Below, one piece after another: positions 39,502 through 48,835 of a stretch of DNA of 64,000 bases. This DNA comes from Pseudomonas argentinensis. GTDB taxonomy: Bacteria; Pseudomonadota; Gammaproteobacteria; Pseudomonadales; Pseudomonadaceae. The stretch is taken from the NCBI RefSeq assembly GCF_001839655.2, contig NZ_CP056087.1, forward strand, positions 1,116,001 to 1,180,000. Direction: 5' to 3'. A program made the position numbers and the translations under genes. Numbering within the stretch: the stretch's first letter is position 1; the number at the start of each line of letters is the position of its first letter. The notes below the pieces were generated by a model. It was not told the DNA's origin. It worked only from the letters and a program-made list of their open reading frames with translations, and ran no database searches.

Positions 39502-40320
39502 ATGTCCGACCGTACGCAGGATATCGAGCTGCGTCTGCTGATCGAGGCGATCTACCTGCAGTACAGCTACGATTTTCGCGACTACTCCGGGTCTTCACTC
39601 AAGCGCCGGATCGTGCACGCCATGCGCCAGTTCGACTGCGCGAGCATCTCCGAGCTGCAGGCGCGCATCATTCATGACTCGGCGGCGTTCATGCAGCTGC
39701 TGCAGTTTCTCACCATCCCGGTCAGCGAGATGTTCCGCGACCCGAGCTACTTCCTGGCGCTGCGCCAGGAGGTGGTGCCGTTCCTGCGCACCTACCCCTC
39801 GCTCAAGCTCTGGGTGGCTGGCTGCAGCACGGGCGAGGAGGTGTATTCCCTGGCCATCCTGCTGCACGAGGAGGGCCTGCTGGAACGCTCGATCATCTAC
39901 GCGACGGACATCAACCCACACTCGCTGGACAAGGCCAAGCGCGGTATCTTCTCCATCGACAACATGCGCCTGTACAGCGAGAACTATCAGCGCGCCGGCG
40001 GCAAGGGCTCGCTGTCCGACTACTACACGGCCGCCTACGACGGCGCGCTGTTCGAGCGCTTCCTGTGCGCCAACGTGACCTTCGCCGATCACAGCCTGGC
40101 CACCGACAGCGTGTTCTCGGAAACCCAGTTCATCTCCTGTCGCAATGTACTGATCTACTTCAACAAGACCCTGCAGGACCGCGCCTTCGGGCTGTTTCAC
40201 GAATCCCTCGGGCACCGCGCCTTCCTGGGGCTGGGCAGCAAGGAAAGCCTGGATTTCTCGGCCTACGCCGGACGTTTCGAGGCGCTGAACCGCCAGGAAC
40301 GGGTGTTTCGCAAGTTATGA
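39502..40320 (+). CDS. CheR-type protein-glutamate methyltransferase
   Basis: 272-residue SAM-dependent enzyme. N-terminal helical domain, VSEMFRDPSYF, SAM site LWVAGCSTGEEVYSLAI (about 102), and CRNVLIYFNK (about 213) mark a full CheR. No C-terminal receptor-tethering or TPR domain. One base after the hybrid-kinase stop; its own stop overlaps the cheB start (ATGA). The expected substrate, a receptor with methylatable Glu, is not in this cluster. Confidence 0.9.
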   Translation: MSDRTQDIELRLLIEAIYLQYSYDFRDYSGSSLKRRIVHAMRQFDCASISELQARIIHDSAAFMQLLQFLTIPVSEMFRDPSYFLALRQEVVPFLRTYPSLKLWVAGCSTGEEVYSLAILLHEEGLLERSIIYATDINPHSLDKAKRGIFSIDNMRLYSENYQRAGGKGSLSDYYTAAYDGALFERFLCANVTFADHSLATDSVFSETQFISCRNVLIYFNKTLQDRAFGLFHESLGHRAFLGLGSKESLDFSAYAGRFEALNRQERVFRKL

Positions 40321-40904
40321 ACGCACCCCTTCGCAAGCTCGAGGCGGTGGTTATCGGCGCCTCGGCCGGTGGCGTGGAAGCTTTGCTGAACCTGTTCGCA
40401 GGCTTGCCTGCCGACTACGGTTTACCGCTGGTGGTGGTGCTGCATCTGCCCGACGGCCGCGAAAGCCTGTTGCCGGATCTGTTTGCCCGGCGCCTGGCGC
40501 TGCGGGTCAAGGAAGCCCAGGACAAGGAGGCGTTGCGGGCGGGCACGCTGTACTTCGCGGCATCCGGCTATCACCTGTGCATCGAGGCCGATCGCAGCTT
40601 TTCCTACAGTCGTGAGGAGCCGCTGCATTTTTCCCGGCCCTCGATCGACTACCTGTTCGAGTCGGCTGCCGATGCCTACGGCAGCCAGTTGATGGGAGTC
40701 TTGCTGACCGGCGCCAACCAGGATGGCGCCGCCGGGTTGTACACAATAAAACAGCGGGGCGGAGTGACCGTGGTGCAGGATCCGCAGGAGGCGCAGGTTG
40801 CGACCATGCCCGAAGCGGCCCTGGCGCTGCACCAACCCGATTACCTTCTTTCTTTGCGGGGCATTCTCGCATTGCTAGCCGAACTGGACTCACGCCCATG
40901 TTGA
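40317..40904 (+). CDS. CheB-type protein-glutamate methylesterase, no receiver domain
   Basis: 195 residues: the esterase domain only. Catalytic residues are visible: Ser in GASAGGVE, His in VVLHLPDG, Asp in LLTGANQDGAAG. The usual N-terminal receiver that switches CheB on is absent, so activity must be controlled otherwise, perhaps by the receivers of the neighbouring kinases. It overlaps cheR (4 bp) and the next kinase (7 bp). Confidence 0.9.
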   Translation: MNAPLRKLEAVVIGASAGGVEALLNLFAGLPADYGLPLVVVLHLPDGRESLLPDLFARRLALRVKEAQDKEALRAGTLYFAASGYHLCIEADRSFSYSREEPLHFSRPSIDYLFESAADAYGSQLMGVLLTGANQDGAAGLYTIKQRGGVTVVQDPQEAQVATMPEAALALHQPDYLLSLRGILALLAELDSRPC

Positions 40905-42100
40905 GTAGCACCGGATGCAAACTGTTGATCGTCGATGACCTGCCGGAGAACCTGCTGGCGCTGGAGGCATTGATCCGTCGCGATGATCGCGAGGTGTTCA
41001 AGGCGCAGTGCGCCGATGACGCGCTGGTGCTGCTGCTCGAGCACGAGTTCGCCCTGGCCATTCTCGACGTGCAGATGCCCGGCATGAACGGCTTCGAGCT
41101 GGCCGAGCTGATGCGTGGCACGGAAAAGACCAAGCATATCCCCATCGTTTTCGTCAGCGCCGCTGGCCGCGAGATGAACTACGCCTTCAAGGGCTACGAG
41201 AGCGGCGCCGTGGACTTTCTCTACAAGCCGCTGGATATCCAGGCGGTGCAGAGCAAGGTGGCGGTGTTCGTCGACCTGTATCGCCAGCGCAAGGTCATGG
41301 CCCAGCAGCTCGAAGCCCTGGAGCGTGCGCGCCAGGAGCAGGATGCGCTGCTCGCCGAGCTGCGTTCGACCCAGGGCGAACTGCAGCACGCGGTACGCAT
41401 GCGTGACGACTTCATGTCCATCGTCTCCCACGAACTGCGCACGCCGCTCAACGGGCTGATTCTCGACACCCAGCTGCGCAAGATGCACCTGGCCAAGGGC
41501 AACCTCACCGCGTTCAGCGAAGACAAGCTCGGTGCCATGTTCGACCGCGACGAGCGGCAGATCCACAGCCTGATCCGCCTGATCGAGGACATGCTCGACG
41601 TCTCGCGCATCCGTACCGGCAAGCTGTCGATCCGCCCGGTGGAGTTCGACCTGGCGCAGACGGTGCGCAACGTCGCCGAGAACTTCGCCCAGCAGATGGC
41701 CGTCGCCGGCTGCGATCTGCAGCTGGACAGCAACGAAGTGCTGCACGGCAGCTGGGACCAGTTCCGCATCGAGCAGGTGGTCAGCAACCTGCTCAGCAAT
41801 GCCCTGCGCTATGGCGCCGGGCGGCCCATCGAAGTACGTGCCCGCTCCGACGGGAGCGGTGTCCGCATCGAGGTGCGCGACCATGGCATCGGTATTTCCC
41901 TGGAGAACCAGCACCGCATCTTCCAGCAGTTCGAGCGCGCGGTGGGCAGCGAGTCGGTGGCCGGCCTGGGCTTGGGGCTGTTCATCTCCGACCAGATCGT
42001 CAAGGCCCATGGCGGGCGTATCGAGGTGCAGAGCAGCCTGGGGCAGGGCTCGCTGTTCAGCGTCTGGCTGCCGCGCGGCAAGCGCGTAGAGATAGGTTGA
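40898..42100 (+). CDS. response regulator-histidine kinase (REC-HisKA-HATPase)
   Basis: 400 residues, soluble. Receiver domain first (LLIVDDLPENLLALEAL, LAILDVQMPGMNGFE, FLYKPLD), then a coiled coil, HisKA with SIVSHELRTPLNG (about 180), N-box NLLSNALRYG and GLGLGLFIS. An inverted layout in which the receiver sits before the kinase means this kinase is itself controlled by phosphorylation, likely by the large hybrid kinase. The gene overlaps cheB. Confidence 0.88.
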   Translation: MLSSTGCKLLIVDDLPENLLALEALIRRDDREVFKAQCADDALVLLLEHEFALAILDVQMPGMNGFELAELMRGTEKTKHIPIVFVSAAGREMNYAFKGYESGAVDFLYKPLDIQAVQSKVAVFVDLYRQRKVMAQQLEALERARQEQDALLAELRSTQGELQHAVRMRDDFMSIVSHELRTPLNGLILDTQLRKMHLAKGNLTAFSEDKLGAMFDRDERQIHSLIRLIEDMLDVSRIRTGKLSIRPVEFDLAQTVRNVAENFAQQMAVAGCDLQLDSNEVLHGSWDQFRIEQVVSNLLSNALRYGAGRPIEVRARSDGSGVRIEVRDHGIGISLENQHRIFQQFERAVGSESVAGLGLGLFISDQIVKAHGGRIEVQSSLGQGSLFSVWLPRGKRVEIG

Positions 42101-42156
42101 ACTCACCACGCCGCAAGGGTCGAAGCGAAGGTGCGGAAATAGGCAGGAGCAGGGCA

Positions 42157-42531
42157 ATGAACGATGTGACACGAAGCGTACTGATCGTCGAGGACGATCC
42201 GCTGCTGCTCATGCTGCTGGCCGAATACCTGCAGGGCGAGGGCTACCACGTGCTGCAGGCCGACGGCGCCACCGATGCCTTCGCCATCCTCGCCACCAAG
42301 CCGCACCTGGATCTGCTGATCACCGACTTCCGCCTGCCCGGCGGCGTTTCCGGCGTGCGTATCGCCGAGCCGGCGTTGCTGCTGCGCCCGGATCTCAAGG
42401 TGATCTTTATCAGCGGCCACCCCGCTGAAGTGCGCGAGACCGGCAGCGCCTTGCTCGACTCCGCGCCACTGCTGAGCAAGCCCTTCACGCTGGAAACCCT
42501 GAGTACGCAAATTGCCCATCTGCTCGATTGA
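42157..42531 (+). CDS. single-domain response regulator
   Basis: 124 residues, receiver only: VLIVEDDPLLLMLLAEYL, LLITDFRLPGGVSG, VIFISGH, and LLSKPFT. GGAG lies upstream of the chosen ATG; an in-frame extension upstream overlaps the previous gene and is less likely. Without an output domain, it acts as a phosphate carrier or protein-interaction partner at the end of the cluster. Confidence 0.85.
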   Translation: MNDVTRSVLIVEDDPLLLMLLAEYLQGEGYHVLQADGATDAFAILATKPHLDLLITDFRLPGGVSGVRIAEPALLLRPDLKVIFISGHPAEVRETGSALLDSAPLLSKPFTLETLSTQIAHLLD

Positions 42532-42568
42532 GGAGGGGGAGGAGGCGACCTGGGGTATGTCCATAAGC

Positions 42569-42590
42569 TCGCGGGCATGGCCCGCTCCCA
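42569..42590. repeat. REP element core
   Basis: GCGGGCATGGCCCGCTCCCA, the reverse form of the REP core found near 42699 and 63909. Confidence 0.7.
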
Positions 42591-42698
42591 CGGTCGCTAA
42601 CTCCGGATGGGTGAAGGCGTAAGTATGAGCCCCGGGCATCGCTTCGCTCAGCCCCGCTACGCGGCCCTAAGCTGAAACAGCTATCGAGACCGGATACC

Positions 42699-42775
42699 TG
42701 TGGGAGCGCGCCATGCGCGCGAACGATGGTGGGGACGCCGTCGCTGGCATGGCCAGCTCCTGCGGAACTCATCCC
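42699..42775. repeat. REP element pair
   Basis: TGTGGGAGCGCGCCATGCGCGCGA followed after ~25 bp by a diverged inverted copy (TGGCATGGCCAGCTCCTGCG). With the copy at 42569 it makes a small REP cluster in the 328-bp gap after the signalling cluster; no gene is in this gap. Confidence 0.65.
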
Positions 42776-42859
42776 ATGCCCGGCCGCTATCTATCCCTTT
42801 CCCCATGCCGGGGAGCGCTATTTACCGGGTATCGATTCGCTCGGCACGTATGAGGGCGT

Positions 42860-43045
42860 TCAGCGATTCTCCGGCGCAGGCTTGCCCGGCTCCTCGATAG
42901 GCCGCTGCGGGCTGAACGGGCTATCCGGGTCATCGACGATGGAGCCTGGATCCTCGTTACCCGGATCGTTGATGGGCGTCTCGTGCGGCTCGGCGGGCGG
43001 CTGCTTCGGATCGTTGGCGGCATTCATGGTGATATCGAGGTGCAT
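42860..43045 (-). CDS. small proline-rich acidic protein
   Basis: 61 residues starting MHLDITMNAANDPKQPP, low complexity: rich in Pro, Asp, Glu and Asn, no hydrophobic segment, predicted to be disordered. GGAG lies six bases before the chosen ATG. Longer in-frame extensions are shadow-like. No family recognised. Confidence 0.5.
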   Translation of the reverse strand: MHLDITMNAANDPKQPPAEPHETPINDPGNEDPGSIVDDPDSPFSPQRPIEEPGKPAPENR

Positions 43046-43152
43046 GGTTGGCTCCGGCTGCGTAAGGCCCGCTGCTGTCGCGCGGGCAATGTCATGTGGA
43101 GCGCAGGGGGAGGGCGCGCGTTCAGCGTATCCGCCAGGCGGAAATGTCACCT

Positions 43153-43475
43153 CTATTTACGCTTGTAGCTCCTGGTGCCGCTGCTGGTCATGCGGTGGTA
43201 CTGCCCGTCTCGCGGGCCGGTACGGAGCGTTCCGCTGCCACAGGGGCAGTCGCTGGCGATATTGCCGGTGGCTCGCAGTGCCGTGCTGCCTGCGCCCCCG
43301 GTGCTCGGCGCTGCAGTTGCGCTTGCTGCCGCTGATCGATCCGTCGCTACAGAGAAACAACGGACCATCGCAGCGGGCGACATCGCCTTTGCTGCCCGAG
43401 CAGAGGGTGTTGGCGGCATTGCCCAGCAATGGCAGCCTCGGCTGGCACCAACACTCCGATCAGGCGAATGCTCAT
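43153..43475 (-). pseudogene. secreted Cys-rich small protein gene split over three frames
   Basis: In one frame, a signal peptide (MSIRLIGVLVPAEAAIAG); removing one C near 43423 continues it into NAANTLCSGSKGDVARCDGP and LFLCSDGSISGSKRNC; a second shift near 43295 continues into DCPCGSGTLRTGPRDGQY and SSGTRSYKRK before a stop. The parts join into one small exported protein with six or more Cys and a basic TGPR.GQY...SG...Y ending. Two frameshifts mean no intact product unless the assembly has errors here. Confidence 0.65.
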
Positions 43476-43524
43476 GGGTGCGGCTCCAGCCGGGAAACGC
43501 GAGGGCAGGGGTAAATTCCAGGCA

Positions 43525-43556
43525 ATAAAAAACCGGCTCAAGGCCGGTTCTTTAAT
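43525..43556 (-). terminator. intrinsic terminator of tRNA-Phe
   Basis: AACCGGC and GCCGGTT around a short loop, with a T run on the minus strand, about 40 bp past the tRNA 3' end. Confidence 0.8.
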
Positions 43557-43592
43557 TTCTCGGGTTGTGTTGGCACCACCTGAGAAGGAAGG

Positions 43593-43668
43593 TGGTGCCC
43601 AGGGACGGAATCGAACCGCCGACACGGGGATTTTCAATCCCCTGCTCTACCGACTGAGCTACCTGGGC
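43593..43668 (-). tRNA. tRNA-Phe (anticodon GAA)
   Basis: 76-nt cloverleaf on the minus strand: acceptor GCCCAGG, D-arm AGCTCAGTCGGTAGAGC, anticodon loop TTGAAAA with GAA, T-arm GGTTCGATTCC and encoded CCA. Confidence 0.97.
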
Positions 43669-43757
43669 AACGGCGCGTATTAAACGGTTTTAGCCTTGGG
43701 GTGTCAAACCTTTTTTGGAAAATATTTAAATATTCCGGGCGCTTACGTCTCAGGCCG

Positions 43758-44030
43758 CTATTCGCTGGGCGGCACGTAGCCGTCGGCCTTGGCGTAATCC
43801 TCGCCGGAGAGGAACTTGTCCATCTCGGCCTGCAGGAATTTGCGGTCTTCGGCGTTCATCATGTTCAGGCGACGCTCGTTGATCAGCAGGGTCTGGTGCT
43901 TCTGCCATTCATCCCAGGCCTGCCTGGAGACGTTCTGGAAGATGTCCTCGCCCTTGGCGCCAGGGTAGGGCGCGCGGTCGAGACCGGGGAGTTCCTGTTT
44001 GTGCTTGCGGCACATCACGGTACGGGTCAT
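43758..44030 (-). CDS. yggX: YggX Fe(II)-trafficking protein
   Basis: 90-residue protein with the YggX signature: [24 protein letters not shown] region with the conserved Cys7, then [20 protein letters not shown] and [13 protein letters not shown]. It protects iron-sulfur clusters from oxidants and helps iron handling. It overlaps mutY by 4 bp (ATGA); MutY needs a [4Fe-4S] cluster, so the pairing makes sense and is widely conserved. Confidence 0.95.
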   Translation of the reverse strand: MTRTVMCRKHKQELPGLDRAPYPGAKGEDIFQNVSRQAWDEWQKHQTLLINERRLNMMNAEDRKFLQAEMDKFLSGEDYAKADGYVPPSE

Positions 44031-45094
44031 GCCATTTCTCCTGTATGCAGTGCGTCGGCCGCGCGTTTGAGCAGCTTCTTGACCGGGGCAGCGAGGCCCA
44101 GGCGCGGCGGGGTGGCGAGGTTATACCAGAGCCAGTCGGCCTCGGCCACGTAGCCGGGCACGCCGTCGGCCTCGATCAGCCAGGGATCGATGGCCAACTG
44201 GAAATGGCTGAAGGTATGGGTGATTTGATCGAGTTGGCGGCGCTCGCCAAGACCCAGCTGGTGCTGTGTGGCAAGCGCGTCCAAGGCGTCGAGGTCATCG
44301 AGTTCCGGCAGGCTCCACAGGCCGCCCCAGAGGCCGGTGGAGGGCCGCCGGTAGAGCAGCACGGCGCCGTCGCGGCTGAGCAGCAGCGGCATCAGGGTGC
44401 GTTTCTGGGGCAGTTCCTTGCGCGGCTTGGCGATCGGATAGCGGATCTCCAGGCCGAGCAGGTGCGCCTCGCAGCCACTCTGCACCGGGCACAGCAGGCA
44501 GGTGGGCTTGCTGCGCGTACAGAGCGTGGCGCCTAGATCCATCATCGCCTGGGTGTAATGGTTGACGCGCTCCTCGGGCAGAAAGCGCTCGGCCACCGCC
44601 CACAGCTGCCTGGCCACCTTGGGCTCGCCCGGATAGCCTTCCTGGGCCACGAAGCGGGCCAGTACGCGTTTGACGTTGCCGTCGAGAATCGGCGCGCGCA
44701 GGCCCATGCTCAGGCTGGCGATGGCGCCGGCGGTGGAACGGCCGATGCCCGGCAGTTCGGTGAGGGCTTCGACGCTGCGTGGGAATTGGCCGCCGTGCTC
44801 GGCCATGACGATCTGCGCGGTCTTCTGCAGGTTGCGGGCGCGGGAGTAGTAGCCCAGGCCGGTCCACAGGTGCAGCACTTCGTCTTCCGGTGCTTCGGCC
44901 AGGTCGCGCACGGTGGGCAGGGCGGTCATGAAGCGGTCGAAGTAGCCGAGCACGGTGCTGACCTGGGTCTGCTGCAGCATGATCTCCGAGACCCACACGC
45001 GGTAGGGCGTGATGTTCTGCTGCCAGGGCAGGTCCTTGCGGCCGTGCAGGTCGTACCAGCGCAGCACGGCGCTGGAGAATTGCTCGGGGGTCAT
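44027..45094 (-). CDS. mutY: adenine DNA glycosylase MutY
   Basis: 355-residue base-excision repair enzyme that removes adenine mispaired with 8-oxoguanine. HhH motif [12 protein letters not shown] with catalytic Asp in LDGNVKRV, Glu in [12 protein letters not shown], four Cys cluster ligands in [17 protein letters not shown], and the C-terminal Nudix-like 8-oxoG recognition domain (about 230-350). Complete length. It overlaps asmA upstream and yggX downstream by ATGA overlaps. Confidence 0.97.
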   Translation of the reverse strand: MTPEQFSSAVLRWYDLHGRKDLPWQQNITPYRVWVSEIMLQQTQVSTVLGYFDRFMTALPTVRDLAEAPEDEVLHLWTGLGYYSRARNLQKTAQIVMAEHGGQFPRSVEALTELPGIGRSTAGAIASLSMGLRAPILDGNVKRVLARFVAQEGYPGEPKVARQLWAVAERFLPEERVNHYTQAMMDLGATLCTRSKPTCLLCPVQSGCEAHLLGLEIRYPIAKPRKELPQKRTLMPLLLSRDGAVLLYRRPSTGLWGGLWSLPELDDLDALDALATQHQLGLGERRQLDQITHTFSHFQLAIDPWLIEADGVPGYVAEADWLWYNLATPPRLGLAAPVKKLLKRAADALHTGEMA

Positions 45095-47322
45095 CGGTTG
45101 AACAGGCCCTTGAGTGCGTCTTTGAGTTCCGGGCTGACCTTGTCGCCGAGTTTCTCTTCGAGCTTTTCGTTGATGCGATCGCCGGCCAGCTTGGCGGCCA
45201 CCTTGCCCATGCCTTCCTGATCCAGGCGGCAGGCCTTGGCGCCCAGTTCCAGTGGGCCGCGGCAGTGCAGCGGCCAGGCGATGCCGACGTAGCGGCGATT
45301 GACCTCGCAGGCCGGATCCGGCATTTCGCGCTGGTCGCCTTCGATGGTGATGCCGACGCGGTAGTCCAGGCCCAACACGCGCAGGTCGACGTCACCGTTG
45401 CCGGCCACGCTCAGGCCGGGAATGCGCGCCTGCAGGTCGGGGTTGTTGGCCACGCCGTTGCGGATGCTCAGGCTACCCTGCAGGCGCTCGAAAGGCGTGT
45501 CGTTGCTGCGTGGCTCGCCGCTCAGCTGCTTGCGGTTGAGGGTAGAGATGCCGCGGCACAGCTGTTGCTCCAGGTTGGCGTCGACCAGCACGCCATCCTC
45601 GAGCATGAAGCTGGCAGTGCCGTTGAGGGCATCGACCCAGGCCTTCTGGCTATTGCCGCTGGTGGTCAGTTCGCTGGTCAGGTCGAGCAGGCCCTTGAGG
45701 GGCGAAGGGCGCTGTTCGTCCTTGAGGAAGGGCTCCACCGGTATGCCGTTCAGCTGGGTGCGCAGGCTGAGTACCGGTACGGCGGGGCGCACGTCGGCAT
45801 CGGCCCTGATGGCGAAGCTGCCGTTGCCGAGTTTACCGCGCAGCTCTTCCAGGTTCAGCGCGCCGCCCTGGCTGCGAGCCTTGAGACTGACATCGCTGAG
45901 CGCCTGCTTTTGCAGGGTCAGCTGGTCGAGGGTCAGGTTGGCCTGCAGGTCGAGTTTGCGCAGGGCGGGAATCGGCAGCACTTCGCTGGAGCTCCATGCC
46001 TGTTGGGTCGGTGCGTTGGGCACCGGCGTGGTGCCGGCCTGGCCGGCGTTGGCGACGGTCTCACGCACTTCGGCCTTGCGCGCCGAGTCGGCGTCCTTCT
46101 TGTCCTTGCTCGCGGGCGGCAGGTAGCGGTCGAGGTCGAGCTTGTCGCCCTTGAGTTGTACGCGCAGCGCCTGCTTGGCGAAGTCGGCCATGGCAAGCTT
46201 GCCGGTAAAGGTGCTGTCGTCCAGCTTGAGGGTCAGCTCGTCCAGCGACAGGCTGTTGGCGGTGCCGCCCAGCTGGGTGACCAGTTCGAATTGTGCCAGG
46301 GTTTTCTCGTCGCTCATCGGCGGCAGCTTCTGGCCGAGGCTGGCGAGGAATTCACGCAGGTTGACCGGTGCCACGGACAGGCCACCGGACAGCTTGGGCT
46401 CGCTCTGCAGGTCACGTACTTTCACTTCACCCAGGGCGCGCAGCTGGTTGGCGGACAGCTTGAGGCCGTTCCATTCGGCGACCTGGGCCGCCAGGTCGAC
46501 CAGCAATTGGCCCTGGGCGGCGTAGGTGAGGGTCTGGCCATTGAACGGCTCGCCGGACGCCTCGCCGGACAGGCGCGCGTCTTCGAGCTGGTAGCGCTTG
46601 AGGGCACGGTCGAAGCGCAGCTCGCCCTGCAGTTCGGTGCGCGCACGCATCACCGGCTGGTTGCTGCCAAAGAAGGCGCTGAGCTTGATCGGCACGCCGG
46701 CGCCTTCGCGAATGGCACCAGTGGTGAGCTGGATGCTCTCTGCGCTGAATTGCTGGCCCTTCTGGGCGTCGCGGTAGTCCACCCGGGCACCGTTGACGAT
46801 CAGGCTGTCGATATCCAGCTTGATCGGCTGGCTGCCGCTTTCCTGGGCGGGCTCGCCTTGCGGCTGCGATGCATCATTGGCGGCAGTCTGCTCGGCCGAC
46901 GTTTCGCCCGGCTTGGCCGCCGGTCGGCCGACGTCTTCCCAGTTGCCGTGGCCGTTCTCGTCGCGCTGCAGGTCGAGGTTCAGGCCATCGACGCGGATAT
47001 CGCTCATCTGCACTTCCTTGCGCAGCAGCGGCAGCACGCGCACCGACAGGCCGAGCAGGCGCAGGTTGGCGAACGGCTTGTCCGGCGTGCTGGCGCTGGC
47101 CAGGGTGGCGTCGGTCAGCTCCAGGCCCAGCCAGGGGAACAGGCTCCAGCCGATATCGCCGTTGAGGGTCAGCTCGAGGTTGGCCTTGTCCCGCGCCAGC
47201 TGGCGGATTTCATCCTTGTAATCGTTGGGGTCGAACAGGTGAGTCAGGGCAAAGCCCAACGCCACGATGATCAGCAGTAGTCCGAGGAAGAACAGACCCA
47301 GGATTTTGCCGAGCGCTTTCAT
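45091..47322 (-). CDS. AsmA family envelope protein
   Basis: 743-residue protein with one N-terminal membrane segment ([20 protein letters not shown]) and a long periplasmic part. AsmA domains occupy both ends ([19 protein letters not shown] near 51; [25 protein letters not shown] and [12 protein letters not shown] towards the C-terminus). AsmA-like proteins are thought to move lipids between membranes in a bridge-like way and affect outer-membrane assembly. First gene of the asmA-mutY-yggX operon. Confidence 0.88.
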   Translation of the reverse strand: MKALGKILGLFFLGLLLIIVALGFALTHLFDPNDYKDEIRQLARDKANLELTLNGDIGWSLFPWLGLELTDATLASASTPDKPFANLRLLGLSVRVLPLLRKEVQMSDIRVDGLNLDLQRDENGHGNWEDVGRPAAKPGETSAEQTAANDASQPQGEPAQESGSQPIKLDIDSLIVNGARVDYRDAQKGQQFSAESIQLTTGAIREGAGVPIKLSAFFGSNQPVMRARTELQGELRFDRALKRYQLEDARLSGEASGEPFNGQTLTYAAQGQLLVDLAAQVAEWNGLKLSANQLRALGEVKVRDLQSEPKLSGGLSVAPVNLREFLASLGQKLPPMSDEKTLAQFELVTQLGGTANSLSLDELTLKLDDSTFTGKLAMADFAKQALRVQLKGDKLDLDRYLPPASKDKKDADSARKAEVRETVANAGQAGTTPVPNAPTQQAWSSSEVLPIPALRKLDLQANLTLDQLTLQKQALSDVSLKARSQGGALNLEELRGKLGNGSFAIRADADVRPAVPVLSLRTQLNGIPVEPFLKDEQRPSPLKGLLDLTSELTTSGNSQKAWVDALNGTASFMLEDGVLVDANLEQQLCRGISTLNRKQLSGEPRSNDTPFERLQGSLSIRNGVANNPDLQARIPGLSVAGNGDVDLRVLGLDYRVGITIEGDQREMPDPACEVNRRYVGIAWPLHCRGPLELGAKACRLDQEGMGKVAAKLAGDRINEKLEEKLGDKVSPELKDALKGLFNR

Positions 47323-47387
47323 GGACGAGTCCTATGCAGTGACGAGAATTTGAATCCGCGAGTATAACGCCCAGGGCGCACCCGCGG

Positions 47388-48494
47388 CTAAAGGCTTCGG
47401 GCAACCCGCTCGGCGATGGCCAGGCTGGCGGTCAGGCCTGGCGATTCGATGCCGAACAGATTCACCAGTCCTGGTAGACCATGGTCGGCGGTGGTTTGCA
47501 GCACGAAATCTTCGGCAATTTGCCCGGGGCCGCTGAGCTTGGGCCGCACGCCGGCATAACCAGGGACCAGGCGAGTGCTGTCCAGCGCCGGGTAATAGCG
47601 GGCCACGGCCTGGGCGAAGCGCTCATGCAGGCGTTCATCGACCTGATAGTCGAGGCGGTCGATGTAGCGTGTATCCGGGCCGAAGCGCAGCTGGCCGGCC
47701 ATGTCCAGTGTGGCGTGGATGCCCAGGCCGCTGGTGTTGGCCTCCGGCATCGGATAGATGAGATGACTGAAGGGCGATCGACCGCTGTAGGTGAAGTAGT
47801 TGCCCTGACACAGGTGCAGGGACGGTATGCCCCGCGGCTCGAGGCCCTGGGTACGCTCGGCCAGCGTCTGGGCGAACAGCCCGGCGGCGTTGACCACTCG
47901 CTGGGCCTTGAGGGTGAAAGGCTCGCCGCCGCTGGTGCCGTCGACCCGCCAGCCGTCGCGTTCGCGCGCCAGGCTGTTTACCCGGGTGTGCAGCACCAGC
48001 TGCGCGCCCTGGCTTTCGGCGCATGCCAGAAGCGACTGCAGGAAAGCATGACTGTCGATGATTCCGGTGTCGGGCGAGAACAGCGCGGCCACGCCCCGCA
48101 CGGCGGGTTCGAGGCGCTTCAGCGCTGCGCCGTCGAGCGCCTGAAGTGCATGTACGCCACAGGTCTGGGCATTGCCGGCCAGCACGGCGAGTTGATTGCG
48201 CTCCGCTTCGTCGACGGCCACCAGCAGCTTGCCGATTCGCCGGTGCGGCACCTGCCAGCGCGTGCACCAGGCGTACAGGCGCTCGCGGCCTTCCAGACAC
48301 AGCTCGGCTTTCAGCGAGCCGGGCGGATAATAGAGGCCGGCGTGGATCACCTCCGAGTTGCGGCTGGAGGTATGGCTGCCTATCAGCGCTTCCTGCTCGA
48401 GGATAAGCGTGCTGCGTTCCGGCGCTGCCAGCCTGGCGGCGCAGGCCAGGCCCAGGGCGCCAGCGCCGATGATCAGGGTGTCGATGCTGTCCAT
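47388..48494 (-). CDS. FAD-dependent oxidoreductase (DAO family, LhgO-like)
   Basis: 368-residue flavoenzyme with the nucleotide motif DTLIIGAGALGLACAARLA at the N-terminus and the DAO-fold C-terminus (TRLVPGYAGVRPKLSGPG, LFGIESPGLTASLAIAE). SSRNSEVIHAGLYYPPGSLK near 44-63 is characteristic of the L-2-hydroxyglutarate dehydrogenase/oxidase group. Substrate is inferred. 65 bp upstream of asmA on the same strand, in a separate or leading position. Confidence 0.8.
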   Translation of the reverse strand: MDSIDTLIIGAGALGLACAARLAAPERSTLILEQEALIGSHTSSRNSEVIHAGLYYPPGSLKAELCLEGRERLYAWCTRWQVPHRRIGKLLVAVDEAERNQLAVLAGNAQTCGVHALQALDGAALKRLEPAVRGVAALFSPDTGIIDSHAFLQSLLACAESQGAQLVLHTRVNSLARERDGWRVDGTSGGEPFTLKAQRVVNAAGLFAQTLAERTQGLEPRGIPSLHLCQGNYFTYSGRSPFSHLIYPMPEANTSGLGIHATLDMAGQLRFGPDTRYIDRLDYQVDERLHERFAQAVARYYPALDSTRLVPGYAGVRPKLSGPGQIAEDFVLQTTADHGLPGLVNLFGIESPGLTASLAIAERVARSL

Positions 48495-48835
48495 GATGCT
48501 CCTGTGCCCTGGCGGTTAGAATCTGCAAGCTTCGCGCAACGCAATCGTCATGGCCAGTCGTTAAGGTGCGTGCTCGCGGCAGTGTGTTCGGCGAGCTGTT
48601 GATGACCGGTCGTCGCCAAAAAACGCAGCCAAAGGTGAGAAATGGGCGACAGATCCATAAAAGAGCTGCCTGGAAGGTTGCGCAAGCACCATGGCGATGT
48701 GACACAATGCCGCGGGGAGCTAGCGGTCAGCTAGAGCGAATGGATTCTCCCCGTACTCACTCGTTGTTTGGCTGCGCTTCTTCTCGAAGCGTCGCCAGTA
48801 AAGACCTGTTTGCCAACCTAATCAGAGAAGAAAAC
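48495..48835. other. divergent gap between the oxidoreductase and the MFS gene
   Basis: 341 bp; no supported gene. It should hold promoters for both directions. No operator recognised. Confidence 0.5.
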
